DNA of 44,633 nucleotides. Source: Desulfuromonadales bacterium. GTDB taxonomy: Bacteria > Desulfobacterota > Desulfuromonadia > Geobacterales > Pseudopelobacteraceae. Of this stretch, positions 8,704 through 15,690 are shown piece after piece (position 1 is the stretch's first letter; the number at the start of each line of letters is the position of its first letter). The notes beneath the pieces were generated by a model. That model made no database searches. It worked only from the letters and a program-made list of their open reading frames with translations, and was not told the DNA's origin. The stretch is from contig JAENWA010000027.1 of assembly GCA_016650295.1 (NCBI GenBank), positions 1-44,633 on the forward strand, written 5' to 3'. A program made the translations under genes and the position numbers.

Positions 8704-9479
8704 TAATTACGGGGACTAATTACGGGGACAGTATATAAAACTATTCGGCTTTTTGTTTTGGTCCCGGTTTTTGTGGCCGGAGAGTTCTCTCAAGCAAGGC
8801 CTCAATATTATCAATAAATGCCTCTTGACCAAGTGGTCTGCCAGACCGCTCATGTTTGCGGAACGTGGTTATTTCTTCTTCGGATGACAAAGATAGTAAA
8901 TCTCTCCAATTGCCAACCATTGAAAGCAAAGGTTCAACCTTGACCAGCTTGTCGTCTTGAGCCATGAGGTGGGCCTGGGCACTGCTCCACGGATACTCCC
9001 CCGGGCGCACAACAATTCCGGCAGCTACAGGGTTCATTTCAACATAACGAGCTGCTGCTATCAGATAACTTTCGTCCATCGGAAACGATGCGAAGCGTTC
9101 CTGCCACAAGTGCCCACGCCACTTCTCACGAAAGTTGATTCTGCGGGTATAGCGGCGGTGTGCTTCGCCAATTGCGCGGGCAAGACCTTCTTCTGATTCA
9201 GGTACAGCAATCAAGTGCACGTGATTGGGCATCAGGCACCATGCCCAGATCTCTACTTTGTACTTACCACACCATTCAGCCATAAGGTCAATATAGGCTG
9301 TGTAGTCGTCGTCACAGAAAAACGTCTGCTGACGGCGGTTGCCACGCTGAGTGATGTGGTGGGGCATGCCGGGGGCTATAACTCGTGCAATTCGTGCCAT
9401 GTGTGGAGAATAGCAGAAACAAGATGCTTGTCAATTGTATATACTGTCCCCAGAACTTTTCCTGTCCCCAGAACTTTTC
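8704..9479. mobile_element. RAYT transposase unit with repeat-type flanks
   Basis: The transposase gene is bounded by a perfect 14-bp inverted repeat, GGGGACAGTATATA at 8724-8737 and its complement at 9438-9451. Outside it each side carries a tandem repeat: TAATTACGGGGAC twice at 8704-8729 and CTGTCCCCAGAACTTTTC twice at 9444-9479. This nested arrangement is what REP-associated tyrosine transposases usually sit in. A related solo repeat lies at 35356-35376. Confidence 0.7.
8741..9400 (-). CDS. REP-associated tyrosine transposase (RAYT, Y1 family)
   Basis: 219 residues. The N-terminus MARIARVIAPGMPHHITQRG, the histidine-hydrophobic-histidine motif in MPNHVHLIAVP and the helix with the catalytic Tyr (ARYVEMNPVAAGIV) followed by YPWSSAQAH are all characteristic of the Transposase_17/Y1 domain. 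These enzymes cut single-stranded REP-like hairpins and are usually single-copy domesticated elements. The gene looks complete. No strong ribosome site is seen before the ATG at 9400. It lies within an accessory island between two toxin-antitoxin loci. Confidence 0.92.
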   Translation of the reverse strand: MARIARVIAPGMPHHITQRGNRRQQTFFCDDDYTAYIDLMAEWCGKYKVEIWAWCLMPNHVHLIAVPESEEGLARAIGEAHRRYTRRINFREKWRGHLWQERFASFPMDESYLIAAARYVEMNPVAAGIVVRPGEYPWSSAQAHLMAQDDKLVKVEPLLSMVGNWRDLLSLSSEEEITTFRKHERSGRPLGQEAFIDNIEALLERTLRPQKPGPKQKAE

Positions 9480-9584
9480 AGGTGGACGTTACAGAAGACA
9501 CTACGGGCCGCACTAACGTTTTTCGTCCGGATGCGTTGTGTAAGCAGTTCCGGGGAAAGTTCCAATATGAGCGAAAGCATTGCC

Positions 9585-10167
9585 CTATTTAGCTTTCAAG
9601 CTCACCGGCGTATCGCCGGTAAGTTTTCTGGCGTGGTCATCAGACACCAGTCTGGCGCAGAAGATGTCCGCTTCGGGGAAGGCGGCGGAGGCCTTGGCTG
9701 GGTAGTGTGCGGCATCGGATGGGTTGATGTTCAGGTAAATCCACTTATTTTTGGTAGACGCGGTCTTGATCAGGTAGCTGTGCCATTCCTTGACCCTCAG
9801 CACGGATTGTATCTCCGGCATTCCTTTGAAAATCGCCTCACCCATGTTTGCGCGGGCATTGGACTGCTGCAGGGAGGCCAAGGCTGTTACAAGTTCATCG
9901 GCCGCCACGGACGGTCCTTTATCCCACTTCAGCCGGATCGCTCCCGGCTGCTTTTCCGCTCTGAAAGTCCCGAATTCTCCCCTGGAAATCCTGGGCATCG
10001 TCCCGCTTGGAATCGCTTGCACTCTGTCGGACTGTGATGTCGATGGTGGTTGGTGCGGCGGCGCTGAAAGCTGAGTCAGCCGGAACAGCCGGAACAGCCG
10101 TCGCCGGCAGGCAGAACGTTGCAATGAGTGTACATATCAGAAAAAGCCGGAAGAATCGGGTCAACAT
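9585..10167 (-). pseudogene. Secreted protein of unknown function, apparently frameshifted
   Basis: From the ATG at 10167 the frame encodes a clear signal peptide (MLTRFFRLFLICTLIATFCL then PATA) and about 50 more residues before TAA near 9919. The neighbouring frame is open from 10124 to 9585 and carries a folded-looking domain (GAIRLKWDKGPSVAADELV, then VLRVKEWHSYLIKTAST and IFCARLVSDDHARKL). The signal peptide and domain are in different frames, so a single-base indel somewhere around 9950-10030 is the simplest reading. Alternatively the domain frame starts on its own at 10124, but then it lacks a credible start region. I do not recognise the domain. Confidence 0.5.
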
Positions 10168-10227
10168 GCGGGCAGTATAGAAAAACAGACTGGCATTTGC
10201 AATACTGCATACGCAGGTTCTACGGCG

Positions 10228-10623
10228 CTACCAGATCGCATGCACATGGGCATAACTTCTCAGTTTATCGTCCTTTGTTATCAACTCTCCTCCGAGCGAC
10301 AGCGCGGTGGCCGTGATGATCCGGTCGGCGGGGTCGGCATGGGGGAAGTCCGGCAGCCGGACTGATTCGACGGCAATGGCGTTGCTTACCGGAACAAAGG
10401 TGAGAAACGGAAGCGCCTCGCAACGGCAGAGCCAGTCGCGGACATCCAGGGTCAATCGCAGGCGACCGCGTTCGACAAGCAGGGCGATCTCCCAGGAACT
10501 GATGCAGGATACATACACTGACCGTGAAATTATATTGGCATCAATCGCCTTCTTGGCCGGCTTGCTCAGGGTTGCAGGGTCATTAATCCACCAGAGCAGG
10601 GCGTGGGTATCGAGTACGATCAC
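10228..10623 (-). CDS. PIN-domain (VapC-family) toxin
   Basis: 131 residues with the PIN signature: VLDTHALLWW (first Asp), SSWEIALL (Glu), HADPADRIITATAL (Asp/Asp) and the end LITKDDKLRSY. The conserved acidic residues are all present, predicting an Mg-dependent RNase of the type II toxin class. Its start overlaps the antitoxin stop by 4 bp (ATGA type), so the two are co-translated. Confidence 0.93.
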   Translation of the reverse strand: MIVLDTHALLWWINDPATLSKPAKKAIDANIISRSVYVSCISSWEIALLVERGRLRLTLDVRDWLCRCEALPFLTFVPVSNAIAVESVRLPDFPHADPADRIITATALSLGGELITKDDKLRSYAHVHAIW

Positions 10624-10853
10624 TTAAGCACCCCCCACTCTTCCACTCCTACCGGCTCCAAAGGTTCATCGTATTTCAAGACGGTATTTCGCAGACCATG
10701 AAAACACTCCTCCGGATCTGCAACATACGGAACAATCCTGAGAACCGGTCGGCCATGGTCGGTTATCACCAACTCCTCACCGGTTTGTTCGATCTTTCGG
10801 AAGTACTCCAGAGAATGTGGCTTGAATTGCGATTTTGACACGGCCTGCGGCAT
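10620..10853 (-). CDS. Phd/YefM-family antitoxin
   Basis: 77 residues: N-terminal MPQAVSKSQFKPHSLEYFRK, then EELVITDHGRPVLRIVPY, the classic Phd/YefM strand motif, and an acidic C-terminal tail that would cover the toxin. GGAGG precedes the ATG. It is the first gene of the pair, with the palindromic operator at 10869-10900 directly upstream, so negative autoregulation is expected for this family. Confidence 0.9.
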   Translation of the reverse strand: MPQAVSKSQFKPHSLEYFRKIEQTGEELVITDHGRPVLRIVPYVADPEECFHGLRNTVLKYDEPLEPVGVEEWGVLK

Positions 10854-10868
10854 AGGTTACCTCCATGT

Positions 10869-10900
10869 TTATTATGACTATGATATCATGGTCATAATAA
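10869..10900. promoter_or_regulatory. Operator palindrome of the PIN/Phd toxin-antitoxin operon
   Basis: TTATTATGAC at 10869-10878 pairs exactly with GTCATAATAA at 10891-10900, around the self-complementary ATGATATCAT at 10880-10889. This 32-bp dyad with one mismatched position starts 16 bp upstream of the antitoxin ATG, where the antitoxin or complex would bind. Confidence 0.75.
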
Positions 10901-10920
10901 GTGTTCAAGCTCGATTACGT

Positions 10921-11493
10921 TTAGCCCGCTTTCCTGAACAGCACCCGCGCCGTCGGCATCTCTTCATCCGTCTTTTCTTCAACGAAGAGAATCTCACCGT
11001 CCAGCTCTTCGCAGATCTTCCGCAGCTCACCTTTACGCAGCAGGTAGGTCGGGTTGTGTGATGCCAGCAGTTCCGCTGATGCCATGATCGTGTCGATGAT
11101 CAGCACTCCGCCCGGCGCCAGGGCCTGCATCTCTTGCGGGATCAGTTCCCGCAGCAGGAAATTGAAGTTGATGATCAGGTCGAACTGTTCCGTGAAACAG
11201 TATTCGTCCAGGTCCACCTGCTGAAATTCAACCTCTACTCCCGCCTTTTCAGCCCTCCGGCATGCCTTGGCAAGGCCGACATCCGAAATGTCCAGCCCGG
11301 TCACCATGAAGCCGTGCTGCGCCAGAAAGACGCTGTTGCGTCCCTCGCCGCAGGCAATGTCCAGGGCACGTTTCCCCGGAGCAACTCTCTGGATCCTTTC
11401 GATCTCCCGCAGCAGAAAGGGTGACGGGCGCTCTCCCAGATAGGTGTCTTCGGATGCAAAACGTTGATTCCACTTGATCCGGTCTGCTTCCAT
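10921..11493 (-). CDS. Class I SAM-dependent methyltransferase
   Basis: 190 residues from the ATG at 11493, which is preceded by AAGGAG. The start (RIKWNQRFASEDTYLGERPS) and the SAM site ALDIACGEGRNSVFLAQHGF, then VTGLDIS, FDLIINFNFL and LAPGGVLIIDT are typical of the TehB/tellurite-resistance-like methyltransferase branch. A longer frame to 11559 exists but runs through the operator dyads. The substrate cannot be told from sequence; the twin palindromes upstream suggest regulated expression. Confidence 0.85.
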   Translation of the reverse strand: MEADRIKWNQRFASEDTYLGERPSPFLLREIERIQRVAPGKRALDIACGEGRNSVFLAQHGFMVTGLDISDVGLAKACRRAEKAGVEVEFQQVDLDEYCFTEQFDLIINFNFLLRELIPQEMQALAPGGVLIIDTIMASAELLASHNPTYLLRKGELRKICEELDGEILFVEEKTDEEMPTARVLFRKAG

Positions 11494-11511
11494 CCGGCTT
11501 CTCCTTCGGTT

Positions 11512-11560
11512 TTTGCAATTATGCAAAACAGCTTCCCAAGGCTGTTTGCATAATTGCAAA
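11512..11560. promoter_or_regulatory. Twin palindromic operator upstream of the methyltransferase
   Basis: Two 16-bp dyads, TTTGCAATTATGCAAA at 11512-11527 and TTTGCATAATTGCAAA at 11545-11560, are each perfect palindromes around 4 bp and are nearly inverted copies of one another. Their starts are 33 bp apart, about three helical turns. A weaker relative (TTGCAAATTTGCGA) is at 11683-11696. This looks like a cooperative repressor or activator site. Confidence 0.65.
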
Positions 11561-11783
11561 TGAGATCCACTCTAGGCAAATATAGTTCAAATATCTGATA
11601 TTACTAAAATAAGATAAAATAAGTCCTTGAGATAACGTATACACAATTCTTGCAACATGCATTCCAGGACATGGCCGATCTCTTGCAAATTTGCGAATAA
11701 TCGCCCGGCCGATGCGAAGGTTGTTGTAGGTATTATTTTATAACATGCTGATATTTAATATAAAAATTCTTATAAAATCAGGT

Positions 11784-11799
11784 TGGCACGCTCAATGCT
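11784..11799 (+). promoter_or_regulatory. Candidate sigma-54 promoter
   Basis: TGGCACG (11784-11790), four bases, then ATGCT (11795-11799) matches the sigma-54 consensus TGGCACRNNNNTTGCW with one mismatch and the GG/GC spacing required. It lies about 32 bp upstream of the ATG at 11831. The upstream 200 bp is AT-rich and could hold an enhancer-binding site. Confidence 0.6.
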
Positions 11800-11830
11800 G
11801 TATACAAAACAGAAGTTATGCGAGGGCACC

Positions 11831-12022
11831 ATGGCAAAATCCGACATCTGTCCATTTTACGGTAAAAACGATGATTATTGCGATGTGGGGTGCGGCTACA
11901 TTTCATCCCATGATGTGAACATGATCATCCGTTACTGCAGCGGACGCCACGCCGAGTGCGTCAAATACATGGAACTGGCCGACCGGTTTCCAAACGAGCT
12001 GTCCAACCTGGTTAATTGTTGA
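11831..12022 (+). CDS. Small cysteine-rich protein
   Basis: 63 residues: the Cys cluster CPFYGKNDDYCDVGCGYISS and, further on, CSGRHAEC and a terminal Cys. The spacing suggests a zinc or iron-sulfur binding module. Such proteins occur in Geobacter-like genomes without assigned function, as far as I recall. The ATG at 11831 is preferred over an upstream TTG at 11783 because the latter would lie inside the putative sigma-54 promoter. The stop codon abuts palindromic element copy B. Confidence 0.75.
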   Translation: MAKSDICPFYGKNDDYCDVGCGYISSHDVNMIIRYCSGRHAECVKYMELADRFPNELSNLVNC

Positions 12023-12085
12023 TTAGTAAGATAGAAGTTTTTTTTGCGTTTTTTTGCAAAAATAACTTCGTTAACGCACTTATCC
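12022..12085 (-). repeat. Palindromic element copy B (intergenic, reversed)
   Basis: Read on the reverse strand it carries GGATAAGTGCGTTAACGAAG near one end and AACTTCTATCTTACTAAT at the other, matching copies A and C. The centre is diverged into A/T runs (TTTTTTTGCG and TTTTTTTGC), which makes it resemble a terminator hairpin for the Cys-rich gene. It begins at the stop codon of that gene. Confidence 0.75.
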
Positions 12086-12134
12086 AGTTTAACTGAGCTA
12101 GTAAGATACCCCATCTGAAGGCAAGGAGGAAGCC

Positions 12135-12257
12135 ATGTTTTATAATCAGGCACTGAATTTCGACGGTTTTCACGCTGTTCTGGCACTTACCGTTACCATA
12201 CTGTTTATTGTGATCACACTAGCAAAGGAGAAAAGAGATGAGCGAAAGAGAACTTGA
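12135..12257 (+). CDS. Small single-span membrane protein
   Basis: A 40-residue frame begins MFYNQALNFDGFHAVLALTV, continues TILFIVITLAKEK, and ends in a basic tail. It has one membrane helix and a strong AAGGAGGA 5-7 bp ahead. It overlaps the next gene by 20 bp and heads the cluster of membrane genes that ends with the OFA transporter. Too short for standard gene calls. Function unknown; position suggests a small subunit of the same transport system. Confidence 0.65.
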   Translation: MFYNQALNFDGFHAVLALTVTILFIVITLAKEKRDERKRT

Positions 12258-12489
12258 GTTGTTACAGAGAATTGAGGATCTGGAACGTCATACCTGGCGC
12301 AACAGCGCAATCCTGCGCTCGGTGGCCATGGTGGCCTTCACGTCGATTATCGGTTTCATTATCGCCTCGGGGGTTGTCGGTGGCGGTCACGGCAGCCACT
12401 GGTCCGGCCCGGCCTGGAACACTATGTGGCTGTACGGCCTGTTTGCAGCAAATGCCGTGTCGATGTTCTGGACAACCCACAAAGAGTAG
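12238..12489 (+). CDS. Small membrane protein with two predicted spans
   Basis: 83 residues: a charged start (MSERELELLQRIEDLERHTW) and two membrane helices (about 26-47 and 59-77), with a Gly/His-rich loop GGGHGSHW between them. AAAGGAG precedes the ATG. It is the second gene of the 12.1-15.0 kb cluster. I recognise no family; the conserved gene order with the 349-residue membrane protein and the OFA transporter suggests a shared role. Confidence 0.75.
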   Translation: MSERELELLQRIEDLERHTWRNSAILRSVAMVAFTSIIGFIIASGVVGGGHGSHWSGPAWNTMWLYGLFAANAVSMFWTTHKE

Positions 12490-12582
12490 GAACAGGTAGA
12501 GGGTTTCGCTCACTTCACTCGCAGGAAGAGTAGTAACAGTCTCAACCTTTACATTTACCTGGAAATTACGGAGGAATACGTC

Positions 12583-13632
12583 ATGCCAATGAAAATATCC
12601 AACGCCATACTCCTGCTGGTGGTCTGTGTGATCTGCGCAGCCTTCAATATGCAGCTCTTTGCCGGTCTGGACGAGATGATGGGCGACCAGTACTGGATCA
12701 TCGACCAGACCCAGGGAGACCACGGCTGGTACGCCATGGGACTTTTGCCGCATGTCAAGAAAGTTCCCAAGGATGTGGTCAAAGCAGTCAACACCGACCC
12801 GCTTGCCAAGGAAAAATACATTATCTACGCCCAAAGCGGAGACTTTGCCGGTAAATCGGTCTACGGTATCTGCTTCGGCATCCCGTTGATCATGTACCTG
12901 ATCTGGTTTGCCTTCATCATCGGCTTCCCCGACAAGGTTGACCCCTACCTGCTGCCGCGCAAGATCTTTACCATCACCGTCATAATCTGCTGCTCCGTGA
13001 TCGTTAACCTGTTCCTGATGCGTATCGCCGGAGACTTTGCCCGTGATCCCATGTCCCGCATAGCCAACGTGGCCGGCAACCATGCCTCGCTGTTGTTCCA
13101 CAATGCCGGTATCTGGTTTGCCATCCTCTTTTCGGCGCTTGGAACCCACAGCCACTCCTTCAGTGAGGTACAGGCCCCGGATAGTCGCAACTGGCAGACC
13201 CAGGCCAATGAGAAGTTCAACTGGATGTTCACCCTTCTGGGCGTCGTCACTGTTCTGGAAGTTGCCCTGGTACAAAATAAACTGGCACTGCCGGACGCCG
13301 CCGTGGATTACTCGGTCTGGATTATCTGGGTGGTGATCTTCATGCGCATGTACGGTTTTTCTCCGAAATACTGGATCAAACGCCCGACCGGCATCGCCAT
13401 CATGGTAGTCGGCACACTGCTGACCCTGCCGGTGTTCTATATGCTGGAGAGGGTTACCGGTACGCTGGGCGCCGGTTTTGCCTCGCCGATATTGGCCAAG
13501 GCGCTGGGGGCTGAAAACCAGAACATCGGTCTGTCATTGATGGTATCCATCTATCTTGTGTTCTGGATGGAGTTTGCCACTGCCATCCGCATGAACGGCC
13601 CGACCAAGAAGATCGTTACCCATAAGTTTTAA
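12583..13632 (+). CDS. Polytopic membrane protein of unknown function
   Basis: 349 residues with about eight membrane helices. The first is an N-terminal signal-anchor (ISNAILLLVVCVICAAFNM), followed by a periplasmic-looking loop of about 75 residues rich in Trp, Tyr and Asp. Several helices carry His (HASLLFHNAGIWFAIL, THSHSF). GGAGG precedes the ATG. It sits 20 bp before the OFA transporter gene and is almost certainly co-transcribed. I do not recognise a named family. Confidence 0.8.
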   Translation: MPMKISNAILLLVVCVICAAFNMQLFAGLDEMMGDQYWIIDQTQGDHGWYAMGLLPHVKKVPKDVVKAVNTDPLAKEKYIIYAQSGDFAGKSVYGICFGIPLIMYLIWFAFIIGFPDKVDPYLLPRKIFTITVIICCSVIVNLFLMRIAGDFARDPMSRIANVAGNHASLLFHNAGIWFAILFSALGTHSHSFSEVQAPDSRNWQTQANEKFNWMFTLLGVVTVLEVALVQNKLALPDAAVDYSVWIIWVVIFMRMYGFSPKYWIKRPTGIAIMVVGTLLTLPVFYMLERVTGTLGAGFASPILAKALGAENQNIGLSLMVSIYLVFWMEFATAIRMNGPTKKIVTHKF

Positions 13633-13652
13633 TTACAAGGGGGAGACCTGTC

Positions 13653-15023
13653 ATGTCAGAAACTATCAAGAATAAAGGCTGGAGCGTTGTCAGCGCAGGC
13701 CTGGCTATAAATCTGGCCCTGGGCGTACTGTATGCCTGGAGTATCTTCAAGGGGGCTATCAAGGCCTCCATCGAAAAGGGGGGCGCAGGCGCCTTCCAGT
13801 GGGATATCGCCTCCATCAACGACCCCTACGCGGTCTGCTGCCTGGCCTTTGCGTTCTCCATGATCCTGGCCGGCAAGTGCCAGGACAAGATCGGTCCGGC
13901 CCGCACCGCCCTGATCGGCGGGGTGCTGGTGGGTTCCGGCTTTACGCTGATGGGTTTCTCCAACAGTTACATGGCCTGGGTTATCGGCTTCGGCATCCTG
14001 GCCGGCTCCGGCTTCGGCTTCGGCTATTCGGCCGCCACGCCGCCGGCACTCAAGTGGTTTTCACCCTCCAAGACCGGACTGATCGCCGGTATCGTCGTGG
14101 CCGGCTTCGGCATTGCCCCGGTCTACATCGCACCGCTGGCCTCCTACCTGATCGGTGTCTTCGGTATCCAGAAATCCATGCTGTTTCTGGGGATCGGCTT
14201 CACGATTGCTGTCTGCGGTCTGTCCTTTCTGCTGGTCAACCCGCCCAAGGGCTATGTTCCTGCCGAGCCGGCCGATCCCGGTCCCCTGGCCAAGCTGAAC
14301 GCAGCCAAGCCGGTGGTGAATGCCACGGTCAGCGAAATCCTGCGCAACTACAAGTTCTACGTCCTGTGGGTGGCCTTCTTTATCGGTTCCGGCGCCGGTC
14401 TGATGGTGATCGGCAGCGTGGCCGGGCTGGCCAAGAAGAGCATGGGGCCGATGGCCTTCGTGGCGGTTGCCATCATGGCGCTCGGCAATGCCGGCGGTCG
14501 TGTGGTGGCCGGGATCCTGTCCGACAAGATCGGCCGTCGCGCCACTTTGTTTATCATGCTGTCACTCCAGGCCCTGATGATGTTTGTCGCCATGGCAGTG
14601 GTCAACTCCGGCAGTGCGGTGCTGCTGGTGCTTCTGGCCACCTTCATCGGTTTCAACTACGGCTCCAACCTGTGTCTCTTCCCCTCTTTTGCCAAGGACT
14701 ACTGGGGCACCAAGAACTACGGCCTCAATTATGGCGCCCTGTTTACCGCCTGGGGTATGGGTGGATTCGTGATGGGCAAGGTTTCCGAGATGCTCAACGC
14801 CCAGCCGGGTGGGTTAAGTAAGTCCTTTATGCTGTCCGGCATACTCTTGCTCGGCGGAGCCGCCATGACTATCTTCCTGGCCGAACTCAAACCGGTAACA
14901 GCCGAACAGAAGGCTCCATCACAGTGGGACGAATTCTGGTCGGAATTCAAGCTGGGAATGCGAGTCTTTGTCGGGATTGATGAGGAGAGAATCCGCGTCA
15001 AGCCGGAGTTCAAATTGTCCTGA
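13653..15023 (+). CDS. OFA-family major facilitator transporter (organic acid)
   Basis: 456 residues, 12 membrane helices. The start WSVVSAGLAINLALGVLYAW is the OFA (oxalate/formate antiporter) family hallmark, with MFS loop motifs GKCQDKIGPARTALIGG and GRVVAGILSDKIGRR. Substrates in the family are small carboxylates such as formate, oxalate, lactate or pyruvate; which one applies here is not visible. GGGGGAG precedes the ATG. It is the last gene of the cluster, followed by a terminator hairpin. Confidence 0.92.
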   Translation: MSETIKNKGWSVVSAGLAINLALGVLYAWSIFKGAIKASIEKGGAGAFQWDIASINDPYAVCCLAFAFSMILAGKCQDKIGPARTALIGGVLVGSGFTLMGFSNSYMAWVIGFGILAGSGFGFGYSAATPPALKWFSPSKTGLIAGIVVAGFGIAPVYIAPLASYLIGVFGIQKSMLFLGIGFTIAVCGLSFLLVNPPKGYVPAEPADPGPLAKLNAAKPVVNATVSEILRNYKFYVLWVAFFIGSGAGLMVIGSVAGLAKKSMGPMAFVAVAIMALGNAGGRVVAGILSDKIGRRATLFIMLSLQALMMFVAMAVVNSGSAVLLVLLATFIGFNYGSNLCLFPSFAKDYWGTKNYGLNYGALFTAWGMGGFVMGKVSEMLNAQPGGLSKSFMLSGILLLGGAAMTIFLAELKPVTAEQKAPSQWDEFWSEFKLGMRVFVGIDEERIRVKPEFKLS

Positions 15024-15107
15024 CCAATCGGTGGGCTCCGCTGCCGCCGGGTTTTAAACCCAGCGGAATCATATCAGCCTTTCGGCACTGTTTACTGCCA
15101 TGAACAG

Positions 15108-15144
15108 GAGAGCCCTCGCTAATACAGGAGGGCTCTCGTATTTT
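15108..15144 (+). terminator. Terminator after the OFA transporter cluster
   Basis: GAGAGCCCTC (15108-15117) and GAGGGCTCTC (15128-15137) form a perfect 10-bp stem with a 10-base loop, followed by GTATTTTG. Confidence 0.8.
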
Positions 15145-15245
15145 GCGTCAGATAGAGTTGTCTGTTTACTTTGACGGGTAAATATTTTAAAGTCTGCGGA
15201 CGTTTTCAAAAATTGAATCCCCTTCGGGAAAGGAGAGCATTAGAT

Positions 15246-15620
15246 ATGGCAGAGATTTACTTCAGCAAGGAGCACGAGTGGGTCAAGGTCAAGGAAGGTA
15301 TCGGCGCCGTCGGCATCAGCGAGCATGCCGCCCACGAACTGGGGGACATCACCTTTGTAGAACTGCCCGCGATGGGTAAGACCGTCAAGCAGTTCGATAT
15401 CCTGGCTGCGATCGAGTCGGTCAAGGCTGCCAGCGACATCTACGCACCGGTTTCCGGCAAGGTGATCAAGGTCAACGAAGCGCTGGATACTGCTCCCGAG
15501 ATCGTCAATGAAAGCGCCGAGGATGCCGGCTGGATGGCCTGGATCGAGATCGCCGATGAGGCCGAGCTGAAAAACCTGATGACGAAAGAGCAGTACGATG
15601 CATACCTGAAAACACTTTGA
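15246..15620 (+). CDS. gcvH: Glycine cleavage system H protein
   Basis: 124 residues from the ATG at 15246, preceded by AAAGGAG. A longer frame to 15171 has no ribosome site. Start MAEIYFSKEHEWVKVKEG and the lipoyl-lysine site LAAIESVKAASDIYAPVSG are intact. H protein shuttles the aminomethyl group between P and T proteins. gcvPA and gcvPB follow; gcvT is not in the window, so it must be elsewhere. Confidence 0.96.
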   Translation: MAEIYFSKEHEWVKVKEGIGAVGISEHAAHELGDITFVELPAMGKTVKQFDILAAIESVKAASDIYAPVSGKVIKVNEALDTAPEIVNESAEDAGWMAWIEIADEAELKNLMTKEQYDAYLKTL

Positions 15621-15638
15621 TAGAATACGAAAATCCAG

Positions 15639-15678
15639 AGGTCAGGAGTCAACATTGCTTGGCTTCTGACTTCTGATT
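15639..15678. repeat. Short degenerate inverted/tandem repeat between gcvH and gcvPA
   Basis: AGAGGTCAGGAGTCAA at about 15637 and TTCTGACTTCTGA at 15664-15676 are related motifs in opposite orientation, giving a weak hairpin. It belongs with the other simple-sequence intergenic repeats of the window. Confidence 0.45.
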
Positions 15679-15690
15679 TTGGAGAGACAT

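Noticed and set aside
12262-13275. 337-codon reverse frame opposite the membrane protein
   Set aside because: Its opposite strand encodes a clear membrane protein with ribosome site; the reverse product is His/Asp/Gly-rich without a family.
15145-15245. Glycine riboswitch upstream of gcvH
   Set aside because: No paired aptamer helices or conserved loop sequences could be found in the 100 bp available.
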